Positions 1 through 8,994 of a DNA stretch of 64,000 nt are shown one piece after another. The stretch comes from Flavobacterium sp. NRK F7 (GTDB lineage: Bacteria > Bacteroidota > Bacteroidia > Flavobacteriales > Flavobacteriaceae). The position numbers and the translations under genes were made by a program. The DNA lies in the NCBI RefSeq assembly GCF_024054195.1, contig NZ_JAMXLB010000001.1, forward strand, positions 3,599,085-3,663,084, written 5' to 3'. How positions within the stretch are numbered: the stretch's first letter is position 1; every line of letters starts with the position of its first letter. The notes under the pieces were generated by a model. That model searched no databases and was not told where the DNA came from. It was given only the letters and a program-made list of their open reading frames with translations.

Positions 1-30
1 TGCGACACTAAATTTATTACCTACTAGAGT

Positions 31-1725
31 ATGAAAATTAAGCAAATTATGACTTTGAAGGCGTTATTGATGTTGTCAATAACTATTGGTTTGAGCAGTT
101 GTAGCAAAAGTTCTAACACAAAAGGAGCCTCAAGAGCTACTGGATGGAAGATTAATGACAAAAATGGTGGCTTCCAACACAATTCTAAGTTTACCAAACA
201 AGAGACCCCTCCTGGAATGGTCCCGATTGAAGGTGGAACTTTTACTATGGGTAAAGTACAAGATGATGTAATGCATGACTGGAACAATTCTCCGAGTCAA
301 CAACACATTCAATCTTTTTATATGGATGAAACTGAGGTAACTAATTTAATGTATACTGAGTACTTATTTTGGTTAAAAACAGTTTTCCCTCCAACAGAAG
401 AAAATTACAAAAACATTTACACAGGAGCTATTCCTGACACATTAGTTTGGAGAAACCGTTTAGGTTATAACGAAACTATGACCAACAATTACTTAAGACA
501 TCCAGCTTATGCTGAATACCCAGTAGTTGGTGTAAACTGGATTCAAGCAGTAGAATTTAGTAAATGGAGAACGGATCGTGTTAACGAAAACATGCTTGAA
601 AAAAATGGATATCTTAAAAAAGACTCTAAAGTTAAATTAGGTTCTGAAGTAACAGCTGAATCAACTTTTAGTACAGATACATACTTATCTGCTCCAACAA
701 AAACTTATGGTGGTAATGAAGATATTCTTTTAAAAAGAGAAATGAATGGAGGAAGAAGAGAAGTTGCGGATACAGCTAAAAATGTATATGCACAAATTAA
801 CTCAGGTATCATTCTTCCAGAATATAGACTTCCAACTGAAGCAGAGTGGGAATATGCTGCTAGTGCTTTAGTAGGAAACAGAGAGTTCAACATCTATAAA
901 GGTCAGAAAAAATATCCATGGAATGGTCAATACACACGTTCTGGTTCAAGACAACAAAGAGGTGATCAATTGGCTAATTTCAAACAAGGAAGAGGAGATT
1001 ATGGAGGTATCGCTGGATGGAGTGATGACGGGGCAGATATTACTAACAAAGTAAAAAGCTATCCTGCTAATGACTTTGGTCTTTATGACATGGCGGGTAA
1101 CGTTGCTGAATGGGTTGCAGACGTTTACAGACCTGTAGTAGACGATGAAGCAAATGATTTCAACTATTATAGAGGTAACGTTTACATGAAAAACAAAATA
1201 GGTGAAGACGGTATCGTAGAAGTTGTAACAGCTGAAAATATCAAATATGATACTTTAAGTAATGGTAAAATTTTAGCAAGAAATTTCCCTGGACAAGTTG
1301 CTCAAGTTCCAGTTGATGACAATGAGACTTACTTAAGACAAAACTTCTCAACTTCTGACAACAGAGACTATAGAGATGGTGACAAGCCTTCAACTAGATT
1401 CTTTGACTTTGGCTCTGAAGAGGATGGAGAAGATAATGCTAAAAGAATGTATGAATCACCTAAACACTCTATATCTGTTGATAGTGCATCTGGTGAATTG
1501 ACAAAAAAATATGATAAATCAGACAAAAGAACAACTTTAGTAGATAATGAAGTACGTGTTTACAAAGGAGGTTCTTGGAGAGATAGAGCATATTGGTTAG
1601 ACCCTGCATCTAGAAGGTATTTCCCACAAGATATGGCTACTGATTACATTGGATTTAGAAATGCAATGTCTAAAGTTGGACCAAAATCTAACAAGAAAAC
1701 ACCTAGAGGTAATCCTAAATTCTAA
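31..1725 (+). CDS. gldJ: Gliding motility lipoprotein GldJ
   Basis: Likely GldJ, an outer-membrane-associated lipoprotein needed for Bacteroidetes gliding and for stability of the gliding/type IX secretion machinery. Seen: a signal peptide with a lipobox (LSSC, Cys24) and a formylglycine-generating-enzyme (SUMF1) type fold from about residue 62 (GMVPIEGGTFTMG) to the C-terminal GGSW...GFRNA block. The 564-residue length fits the family. GldJ keeps the FGE fold but is regarded as structural rather than catalytic. murF follows, the order known from Flavobacterium. The start at residue 1 was kept; Met7 is a possible alternative that still leaves a good signal peptide. Confidence 0.93.
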   Translation: MKIKQIMTLKALLMLSITIGLSSCSKSSNTKGASRATGWKINDKNGGFQHNSKFTKQETPPGMVPIEGGTFTMGKVQDDVMHDWNNSPSQQHIQSFYMDETEVTNLMYTEYLFWLKTVFPPTEENYKNIYTGAIPDTLVWRNRLGYNETMTNNYLRHPAYAEYPVVGVNWIQAVEFSKWRTDRVNENMLEKNGYLKKDSKVKLGSEVTAESTFSTDTYLSAPTKTYGGNEDILLKREMNGGRREVADTAKNVYAQINSGIILPEYRLPTEAEWEYAASALVGNREFNIYKGQKKYPWNGQYTRSGSRQQRGDQLANFKQGRGDYGGIAGWSDDGADITNKVKSYPANDFGLYDMAGNVAEWVADVYRPVVDDEANDFNYYRGNVYMKNKIGEDGIVEVVTAENIKYDTLSNGKILARNFPGQVAQVPVDDNETYLRQNFSTSDNRDYRDGDKPSTRFFDFGSEEDGEDNAKRMYESPKHSISVDSASGELTKKYDKSDKRTTLVDNEVRVYKGGSWRDRAYWLDPASRRYFPQDMATDYIGFRNAMSKVGPKSNKKTPRGNPKF

Positions 1726-1748
1726 AAAAAAATAATTTTCATATCTAT

Positions 1749-1778
1749 AAAAGCCCATTTTAAATAATGGGCTTTTTT
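1749..1778 (+). terminator. Rho-independent terminator after gldJ
   Basis: An 11-bp perfect stem (AAAAGCCCATT / AATGGGCTTTT) with a 6-nt loop runs into a T tract. It ends about 15 bp before the murF start, so murF must have its own promoter or depend on read-through. Confidence 0.8.
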
Positions 1779-1792
1779 ATTATATTCGCTTT

Positions 1793-3073
1793 ATGAATAT
1801 TCAAGAACTATACATCAAATTTCTCGAGTGTAATACAGTTACAACTGACACTCGTAAAATTGTGCAAAATGATTTATTTTTTGCTTTAAAAGGAACTAAT
1901 TTTGACGCCAACCAATTTGCAAAAGAAGCCCTTGAAAAAGGAGCTAAATATGTAGTCATTGATAATAAAGATTTTTTTATTGAAAACAAAACAATTTTAG
2001 TACCTGATACTTTAAAAGCCTTACAATCTTTAGCAAATTATCACAGAAAAGTTTTAAACACAAAAATAATTGCTTTAACTGGAAGTAACGGAAAAACAAC
2101 CACAAAAGAATTGATAAATTCTGTTCTCTCTAAAAAATATAAGACTACTGCAACTATTGGTAATTTAAACAATCATATAGGCGTACCTTTAACTCTTTTG
2201 TCTTTAACAAAAGACACAGAAATTGGAATTGTTGAAATGGGGGCAAATCACAAAAAGGAAATTGAATTTTTATGTGAATTAGCAGAACCTGATTTTGGTT
2301 ATATTACTAATTTTGGGAAAGCTCATTTGGAAGGTTTTGGGGGTGTTGAAGGAGTCATTCAAGGCAAAAGTGAATTATACAAATACATTGAAAACAATCA
2401 AAAAATTTGTTTTGTTAATTTAGAGGACCCTATCCAAAATGAAAAAACAAGACATATAAAAAGATTTACTTTCTCAACTGACAAAGACAGTGATGTAAAA
2501 ATCACAAATATCTCAGCAAACCCAATGGTTTCTGTTACCTATGAAAATCTAGTAATTCAATCTCATCTCATCGGTATTTATAACGCTAACAACATAAATA
2601 TCGCAATCACTATAGGTAATTATTTTTCGATTACTCCTGATTTAATTAAACAAGCAATTGAAAATTATATTCCAACTAACAATAGATCTCAGTTACTAAA
2701 AAAAGATTCCAATGAAATTATTTTAGACGCTTATAACGCAAATCCTAGCAGTATGGCTGTTGCTGTAGAAAACTTTATTCAATTAGAACATTCCAATAAA
2801 ATAATTGTATTTGGAGATATGTTTGAATTAGGAGCAGAAAGCGCTATCGAACATCAAAAGCTAATTTTGTCTTTACAAAATGAAGTTCAAATTCAATGTT
2901 ATTTCGTAGGAAATGAATTTTACCAAAATAAAATAAAACAAAGTAATTTTTCATTTTTTAAGACTTTTGAAGATTTTTCTAATGTATTCTCAACTAAAAA
3001 ACCTCAAAATGCCCTCCTTTTAATAAAAGGGTCTAGAGGAATGGCTCTAGAAAGAACACTAGAACTACTATAG
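1793..3073 (+). CDS. murF: UDP-N-acetylmuramoyl-tripeptide--D-Ala-D-Ala ligase MurF
   Basis: Cytoplasmic peptidoglycan precursor ligase that adds D-Ala-D-Ala to the UDP-MurNAc tripeptide using ATP. Seen: the Mur-ligase P-loop GSNGKTTT at residues 97-104, the GNLNNHIGVPLTLL segment, the EMGANHKKEI block, and a C-terminal domain with LDAYNANPSSM and VFGDMFELG. The 426 residues are normal for a Bacteroidetes MurF. It lies just downstream of gldJ and is convergent with the glycosyltransferase gene at 3086. Assignment is firm because MurF, not MurC, D or E, carries the DAYNANP motif. Confidence 0.95.
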   Translation: MNIQELYIKFLECNTVTTDTRKIVQNDLFFALKGTNFDANQFAKEALEKGAKYVVIDNKDFFIENKTILVPDTLKALQSLANYHRKVLNTKIIALTGSNGKTTTKELINSVLSKKYKTTATIGNLNNHIGVPLTLLSLTKDTEIGIVEMGANHKKEIEFLCELAEPDFGYITNFGKAHLEGFGGVEGVIQGKSELYKYIENNQKICFVNLEDPIQNEKTRHIKRFTFSTDKDSDVKITNISANPMVSVTYENLVIQSHLIGIYNANNINIAITIGNYFSITPDLIKQAIENYIPTNNRSQLLKKDSNEIILDAYNANPSSMAVAVENFIQLEHSNKIIVFGDMFELGAESAIEHQKLILSLQNEVQIQCYFVGNEFYQNKIKQSNFSFFKTFEDFSNVFSTKKPQNALLLIKGSRGMALERTLELL

Positions 3074-3075
3074 AT

Positions 3076-3117
3076 AAAAGACCTTTTAAATTGATTCTGC
3101 TTGTTTAAAAGGTCTTT
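3076..3117. terminator. Bidirectional terminator-like hairpin between convergent genes
   Basis: A 14-bp inverted repeat (AAAGACCTTTTAAA / TTTAAAAGGTCTTT) with a 13-nt loop lies between murF and the minus-strand gene whose stop is at 3086. The right arm is inside that gene's last codons, so the terminator and the C-terminus are overlapped. Confidence 0.7.
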
Positions 3118-4429
3118 CTGCTTTTTTTATTCTATAAATTTCGTATACTAAAAAACCTAGAAAAGCAGTATATTCTAAGAAAATAAGAACCATATTTTCT
3201 TGAAAAGAATCCTGACTGTAGGTAAAATAACTTAAAATTACTGTTAATGTCCAAACCAATATAAATTTATATTTGGTAAACATAGAAAGAAAAAGCAAAT
3301 TGACAATATACCAAGGATGGATGGTAGTCGAGACCAAAAAATAAATCAACAATCCAAATAAAGCATTTTTAAAAAACATTTGAGGCAAAACATTATTCCT
3401 AAATAAAGCATAATAAAGAAGTATTAAAACAGAAAAAACAGGAATAATTTTCCCTATAACTCCTATTACATTATACCCTACAAACCAATACCCTATAGCT
3501 CTAAATACATAATAAAAACTGGCATTGAATTCAAAATTAATAAACCACAAAGCAATTGTTTGAGAATAATTTTGCACTAAAGATTCGGAAACAAAAGGTA
3601 AAAAAAGCAGGTAATTGATTAGTAAAATAAAAACATAAAATACCACACTCTTTTTAAATCCTAATTTTTGATAAAAAAAAGGCAATAATAATAAAGGTAG
3701 CAATTTAGTAGATATGGATAGCGCAATAAACAAAGCAGACCACATCAGTTTATTGGTAAAAAAACAATACACTCCTAATACTAGCAAAAAAAGCATTACT
3801 CCTTCAAAGTGAGCATTTCCAACTAATTCAACTATTATTAATGGGTTTAAAAAATATAAAAATATATTTTTAGTACTAAAACCTAATTCAACCATCATTT
3901 TTTTTCCATAATGATAAATTCCAATATCAGCAAAAAAAAGTATACTTTTAAAAATAAAGACGGATAAAAAAATGGATTTTGAAGCGAACAAGGCCGCAAT
4001 AAGAAAAATAAATTGGTTTACGGGCGGATAATTTGAAAAATGGGATGCACTCAAACTCCCCATTTTCTCATATAATTCATGAGACTGAAAAAAATGCACT
4101 GAATGGATAATGGCATCCGGTTTAAATTCGTAGGGACTTAAACCCGAATACACTACTCTTCCATCCCAAATAAAGCGATACACATCTTGTGACCAAAATG
4201 GCAAACAAAAAAGAAGTATTCCTCTAAAAAAAACACCATAACCAAAAAGTTCCTTTTCCGATATGCTTGAGGCATTATATAAATAATAAAAAGATATAAA
4301 AGCTATAGAATAGAATCCGAATAGTAAGAAAAAGTTTTCTCTTGGCACCAAATAACCTAAAAACCAATAAGCCAAAAGGGATAAGGCTACAAAAAAAAGA
4401 ACATGATATCTTTTATCAGACAAATTCAA
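3086..4429 (-). CDS. Polytopic membrane mannosyltransferase-like protein
   Basis: A hydrophobic protein of 447 residues with about ten or more predicted membrane helices. The motif DVYRFIWDGR near residues 82-91, followed by GLSPYEF, is typical of polyprenyl-phosphate-sugar dependent GT-C glycosyltransferases (GT87 / mannosyltransferase-like), where an acidic residue in the first periplasmic loop is catalytic. It is the last gene of a four-gene minus-strand group with two GT2 glycosyltransferases, which probably supply a lipid-linked sugar. The acceptor cannot be read from sequence. Confidence 0.72.
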   Translation of the reverse strand: MNLSDKRYHVLFFVALSLLAYWFLGYLVPRENFFLLFGFYSIAFISFYYLYNASSISEKELFGYGVFFRGILLFCLPFWSQDVYRFIWDGRVVYSGLSPYEFKPDAIIHSVHFFQSHELYEKMGSLSASHFSNYPPVNQFIFLIAALFASKSIFLSVFIFKSILFFADIGIYHYGKKMMVELGFSTKNIFLYFLNPLIIVELVGNAHFEGVMLFLLVLGVYCFFTNKLMWSALFIALSISTKLLPLLLLPFFYQKLGFKKSVVFYVFILLINYLLFLPFVSESLVQNYSQTIALWFINFEFNASFYYVFRAIGYWFVGYNVIGVIGKIIPVFSVLILLYYALFRNNVLPQMFFKNALFGLLIYFLVSTTIHPWYIVNLLFLSMFTKYKFILVWTLTVILSYFTYSQDSFQENMVLIFLEYTAFLGFLVYEIYRIKKAERPFKQAESI

Positions 4430-4431
4430 AA

Positions 4432-5916
4432 TTAAGTTGATTTAAAAGATTTAATAAAGACATAACCATATCCAATTAATAACATTAAATGAAATGGCAG
4501 CAAACCAAAATCATTCAAATGGTAACCACTGTAAATCCCAAATAAAAAATACAACACTAAAACACCTTCAACAATAGTATTCTTAGAAATTTTATGAGAA
4601 ATATAAATGTTTTCTTTCCACTTTTCTTTCAAAGCTTCAATATTAAATTTTGGTGTTCTCACAAACTCACTTTTCTTACCAATAAGACCTTCTAAAACCG
4701 CAATAGAATTTTGAAATGAAAATCCCATAGCAATCGTATAAAATGTAAAGAACATACTTATATACCTCAAAAAATTAGCTACTCCTCCTCCATTTATTTT
4801 TTTATAGGTAAACCAATAACAAATAAAAAAAATGATTGAAGTAATTACAAAAAAAGCGGCAACATTAAAAAGTATTTTTAATTGAGGAAATTCATTCTTA
4901 ATATACAAGGCTGGAACGCTTAAAACTGCCATTGCAAAAATACACAAGAACATAGAACTATTTAAAAGATGCAATAAACCATGAAATTTAGTCTTTGCTT
5001 TTATATGATGTGCTTCAAGTACTTTTTTTGACATCTTTTTAAAGTTTTCCGCACCTCCTTTATTCCATCGAAACTGTTGTGAACGGGCAGCACTCAATAC
5101 TGCAGGAAGTTCAGCGGGTGTTTCTATATCTTCTAAATAAACAAACTTCCAGTTTTTTAATTGGGCCCGATAACTTAAGTCTAAATCTTCAGTTAAGGTA
5201 TCACTTTCCCAATTCCCCGCATCAATGATGCATGATTTTCTCCAAACTCCAGCTGTTCCATTAAAATTTATAAAGTGTTGTTTGGAATTACGTCCCACTT
5301 GTTCTAAAGTAAAATGAGCATCAAGTGCAAAAGCCTGAATTCTAGTCAATAAAGAAAAATCTCTGTTAATATGTCCCCAACGTGTTTGTACAACTCCTAC
5401 GTTTTCATCTTTAAAATACGGTATGGTTTGTAGTAACCAATCTCTTTTTGGCACAAAATCTGCATCGAAAATAACAATAAAATCTCCTTTTGCTGTTTTC
5501 AATCCTTCTTTCAATGCTCCAGCTTTAAAACCAACTCTATTTACTCTTCTAATATGCTGTATATATATTCCCTTTTGGGCAATTTTTGCAATAATATTTT
5601 GTGTTTCTAAAACAGAGTCATCAATTGAATCGTCTAACACTTGTATCTCAAATTTGTCTTTTGGATAATCCAATTGTGAAACGGTTAGTAATAAGCGTTC
5701 TACCACATATTTCTCGTTAAAAATAGGGAGTTGAATCGTTACAAATGGTATTTCAGAAGGATTGTTAAAATCGAATTTTTCTCTACTAATACTCGTTTTT
5801 TTACTCTTTAAGTAATTGAGTAATAAATTAAATTGAGCTAAACTATAGAAGAAAATTAAAACTATGGCTAAGCTATAAAAAAACAAGATAATATAAGAAA
5901 GTAGTAAGTATGCCAT
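4432..5916 (-). CDS. Processive GT2 glycosyltransferase (cellulose synthase-like)
   Basis: Membrane glycosyltransferase of 494 residues. Seen: an N-terminal membrane helix (about 5-30), a GT2 catalytic domain with IPFVTIQLPIFNEK, the metal-binding FDADF at 150-154, the TED catalytic-base motif near 242, and QQFRW near 280-284 (the Q/RxxRW motif of processive transferases). Four or so C-terminal membrane helices follow. The family polymerises or transfers sugars at the inner membrane. It is 2 bp from the downstream GT-C gene and touches the start of the upstream-coded GT2, so the genes are probably co-transcribed. Confidence 0.85.
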   Translation of the reverse strand: MAYLLLSYIILFFYSLAIVLIFFYSLAQFNLLLNYLKSKKTSISREKFDFNNPSEIPFVTIQLPIFNEKYVVERLLLTVSQLDYPKDKFEIQVLDDSIDDSVLETQNIIAKIAQKGIYIQHIRRVNRVGFKAGALKEGLKTAKGDFIVIFDADFVPKRDWLLQTIPYFKDENVGVVQTRWGHINRDFSLLTRIQAFALDAHFTLEQVGRNSKQHFINFNGTAGVWRKSCIIDAGNWESDTLTEDLDLSYRAQLKNWKFVYLEDIETPAELPAVLSAARSQQFRWNKGGAENFKKMSKKVLEAHHIKAKTKFHGLLHLLNSSMFLCIFAMAVLSVPALYIKNEFPQLKILFNVAAFFVITSIIFFICYWFTYKKINGGGVANFLRYISMFFTFYTIAMGFSFQNSIAVLEGLIGKKSEFVRTPKFNIEALKEKWKENIYISHKISKNTIVEGVLVLYFLFGIYSGYHLNDFGLLPFHLMLLIGYGYVFIKSFKST

Positions 5917-6614
5917 TATTTTTTTAAACTATATTTTAGGATCCAACCTATAATTTTTACTCCCGCCATGATGGTTCCTTTTACGGTTCCAGAAACTTTT
6001 GAAACACCTATTCTATTTTTATAACGAACTGGAATTTCAATGTAAGACAATTTTTGTTTTAGTGCTTTTAGTTGCATTTCAACCGTCCAGCCATAAGTCT
6101 TATCTTCCATCTGCAAAGCTATCAATTTTTCATACTTAATAGCCCTAAATGGACCTAAATCGGTAAACTTTGAATTAAAAAATAATTTCATCAAAAAAGT
6201 TGCCAAAGCATTCCCGAAAATTTGCTGAGGGGTCATCGCTCCTTTTTCTCGTAACGCCTTCACACGTGAACCTATAACCATATCGTAATTATGATGCCAA
6301 ATAGGATCAATTATTTTTAATAATTCTTCTGGATAATCAGAATAATCACCATCTAAGAAAACAATAATATCTGGTTTCACATTTTGTTTCTCTATATATT
6401 CCATTCCTTTTAAACAAGCATATCCATACCCTTTTCTGGATTCAAAAAGCACTGTTGCACCAGCAGCTTTAGATACAGCGGAAGTGGCGTCTGAAGAATT
6501 ATTATCAACTACTATTATCTCAGAAACAAGATTAGGAATTTCATGAATAACATTTACAATTGCCTTTTCTTCATTGTAGGCAGGAATTATTACTTTAACT
6601 AAAGGTGTCATCAT
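5916..6614 (-). CDS. GT2 glycosyltransferase, polyprenyl-phosphate mannose synthase-like
   Basis: Soluble GT2-fold protein of 232 residues. Seen: IIPAYNEEKAI at the N-terminus, VDNNSSD, and the LDGDYSDYP metal-binding loop near residue 87. This pattern matches dolichyl/undecaprenyl-phosphate sugar synthases that charge a lipid carrier. It lacks the membrane anchor of longer members. The gene overlaps the upstream reading frame by 4 bp and the downstream GT2 start by one base. A plausible role is to make the lipid-linked donor for the GT-C protein at 3086-4429 (inference). Confidence 0.82.
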   Translation of the reverse strand: MMTPLVKVIIPAYNEEKAIVNVIHEIPNLVSEIIVVDNNSSDATSAVSKAAGATVLFESRKGYGYACLKGMEYIEKQNVKPDIIVFLDGDYSDYPEELLKIIDPIWHHNYDMVIGSRVKALREKGAMTPQQIFGNALATFLMKLFFNSKFTDLGPFRAIKYEKLIALQMEDKTYGWTVEMQLKALKQKLSYIEIPVRYKNRIGVSKVSGTVKGTIMAGVKIIGWILKYSLKK

Positions 6615-7015
6615 AAAAATAAAAACGGATTATCTTTTTTGAAAGCTTCAACACTTTCCCATTGGTTGGTTTTTTTATTCATCGTATATTCTTCGGCTCG
6701 TATTATTTTATTTTTATCATACACTATAGTAAATCCATTCAGTTTATTATTTTCAAATTCACTTTTCTTAAGAATTTTTCCTTTACCGTCATAAAATATC
6801 CACCACTTCACTCTTTGATTATTTAGATAATGACCTTCCTCTTTTTTAGTACCATTCGCATTATAAAAAAACCAATAATCTACTTTTTGATTTCCTTCTA
6901 CCCAACCTTCTTCTTTTAAATGACCATTTTCATAGTAATTCTTAACGTACGATTTTTGACCGAACACAAAAGACATAGATAAGAAAAAAATAAAGAATAA
7001 TAGTTGTTTTTTCAT
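6611..7015 (-). CDS. Secreted YwqK/MORN-like repeat protein
   Basis: A small exported protein of about 134 residues. I chose the start at 7015 because the Met there begins a clear signal peptide (MKKQLLFFIFFLSMSFVFG); the longer frame adds eight residues of no signal character. The body has three or four repeats of the form YYENGHLKEEGWVEGN / YNANGTKKEEGHYLNN / YDGKGKILKKSEFENN, the pattern of the YwqK/MORN-variant family. Function is unknown. It overlaps the GT2 gene by 4 bp and is probably the first gene of that operon. Confidence 0.75.
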   Translation of the reverse strand: MKKQLLFFIFFLSMSFVFGQKSYVKNYYENGHLKEEGWVEGNQKVDYWFFYNANGTKKEEGHYLNNQRVKWWIFYDGKGKILKKSEFENNKLNGFTIVYDKNKIIRAEEYTMNKKTNQWESVEAFKKDNPFLFL

Positions 7016-7134
7016 AGGTTTATAATTTAACGTTCGCATGAATTCTATTTTACTTTATAAATTCTAGAGTTGTATTCTAAGAAATAAAGTAGATATAAGG
7101 ATATACGGTAAAAAAGCACCCTTGGTTTTGGAAA

Positions 7135-8994
7135 TTACTTTTGATTTACCAAATCCATTAAATCCAAATCGTTCCCTAACAAAATTTCATTTGGGTTAAT
7201 TCTACCTTTCTCTGTACTATTTTCCAATTTTAAAACACCACGTGGGCACACAGCAGCACAAACACCACAACCTACACAAGAGGCTCTTACTATATTTTCT
7301 CCTTTTTGTGCATACGCCCTTACATCAATTCCTTGTTCACAATACGTAGAACAATTACCACATGAAATACATTGACCCCCATTAGTAGTAATTCTAAATC
7401 GTGACTTAAAACGTTGAATAATTCCCATGTAAGCCGCTAAGGGACATCCAAAACGACACCATGAACGATTTCCCAGAATAGGATAAAAACCAGTCCCTAT
7501 TACACCCGCAAATATGGAACCTATTAAAAAGCCATATATTTCGTTAATTTTGTAAGCATTAATTCCAAATAAAGTACTATCGCCAACATTGGAAGGATTG
7601 TAAACAATATTATAGGTGTTGTAGCCCACAACTAATGTCATTATTACTGCAAAAACTAAAATAGGATAAATGGTCCATCTTTCTATTTTCCATGCTATTA
7701 ATCGTTTATCCGAAAGTTGTCTGTAAGGATCTCCTAAAGTTTCTGCCAACCCTCCACAACCACAAACCCAAGAACAATACCAACGTTTTCCGTAAAAATA
7801 AACCATAACCGGAACCACAATCAAACTTAAAACAATACCCCAAACCAACATAAATTTCCCTAAATGACCTGCTTCTAAATGTTGTTTCACATTCCAATCG
7901 GTTACAAAATTATAATCTAAAGGCCATGCGTTCTTCAAATCGACACCTGGTAAATCAAATAATGGTAAGATCTCAACCAATAGAAATGCAAAAATGATTT
8001 GAAAAAATAATACACTTGCCGTTCGTACAATTTGATAATTATTATGCCTGTATTTGATAAACATTCGTACCCCCATAACAATCATTGAAACACAGTATAA
8101 AATTCCATAAAGAAACCATTGTGATGCGCTAGCTCCTTTTATAAAAATACCTTTTAATGGATCTACAATCCGAGTCCAATTAACGATATAAAAGGGATAG
8201 AAATACAGCAAAATATAAAAAGAAACTAAAAAAGTAAAAACAAATAATGCAACCCAACCTCTATTAGTAGCTTCTGAAAGATAAATCCCATTATTTTTTA
8301 TTCCAGGAATAGGTTCTAGAAACAAACCCGTAAGAATAAACATTAAAGAACCTATTATTCCTAAACCGAACGTTAAAAATAAATACAAGGAATTATGCTC
8401 TTGTAAAGGCCCTACAATCGAAGCTTTCACTAAGTCAAACTTGGTATATTTGTTTGGATATAGTAAATATTCTTGCGCATTGCTTCTATTAATATCAGAA
8501 ATTTTAGAAGTAAAATCATTTTTAAAATCGGCTGGTTTTTCATATTTTTTAGTACCAACATACATCCAATTCGTTGCTTCATCTACTAATTTCACTTTCG
8601 CAGCATCATTTGGAAATACATTTTGTAAAATTTCTTTAGAATATAGTATTGCATTACCTTGAATACTTTGTTTAAATATTTGATTTATTTCCTCTTCTGA
8701 CAATCCTTTTTCTTTTGCTATTGCAGCAGTAACTTGAGTATTATAGTTTTGTAACAATGATTCTATTTCGTTCGTAAAAACAAAAGCATTGCCAATTTCC
8801 TTATTTAAAATTCCTTTTTCTTGAGCAACTTCTTTTAAAGTAGTAGCTACAAAAGCAGTTTTACTAGAAAAAACAGTCTCTATTGTTTTTTCAGTTAAAG
8901 TGTATCCACCAATAAATAAAGTCCCTATAAAAATAAGTACCGAAGCTATAAAGACAACTAATCCTAATAATCGTAGTGTTTTCAATATTTTCAT
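7135..8994 (-). CDS. NosR/NapH-like membrane 4Fe-4S protein
   Basis: A 619-residue inner-membrane electron-transfer protein. Seen: an N-terminal helix followed by a roughly 200-residue non-membrane part, several membrane helices, the cysteine segments WCSWVCGCGG and RSWCRFGCP that are typical of NosR/NapH/CcoG-like proteins, and a C-terminal double ferredoxin region (CISCGNCSTYCEQ and CVGCGVCAAVCPRG). The family moves electrons between quinol or NAD(P)H-linked partners and periplasmic reductases. No nos or nap genes are present here. It overlaps the FAD oxidoreductase by 4 bp, so the two are probably translationally coupled and may form one electron path. Confidence 0.82.
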   Translation of the reverse strand: MKILKTLRLLGLVVFIASVLIFIGTLFIGGYTLTEKTIETVFSSKTAFVATTLKEVAQEKGILNKEIGNAFVFTNEIESLLQNYNTQVTAAIAKEKGLSEEEINQIFKQSIQGNAILYSKEILQNVFPNDAAKVKLVDEATNWMYVGTKKYEKPADFKNDFTSKISDINRSNAQEYLLYPNKYTKFDLVKASIVGPLQEHNSLYLFLTFGLGIIGSLMFILTGLFLEPIPGIKNNGIYLSEATNRGWVALFVFTFLVSFYILLYFYPFYIVNWTRIVDPLKGIFIKGASASQWFLYGILYCVSMIVMGVRMFIKYRHNNYQIVRTASVLFFQIIFAFLLVEILPLFDLPGVDLKNAWPLDYNFVTDWNVKQHLEAGHLGKFMLVWGIVLSLIVVPVMVYFYGKRWYCSWVCGCGGLAETLGDPYRQLSDKRLIAWKIERWTIYPILVFAVIMTLVVGYNTYNIVYNPSNVGDSTLFGINAYKINEIYGFLIGSIFAGVIGTGFYPILGNRSWCRFGCPLAAYMGIIQRFKSRFRITTNGGQCISCGNCSTYCEQGIDVRAYAQKGENIVRASCVGCGVCAAVCPRGVLKLENSTEKGRINPNEILLGNDLDLMDLVNQK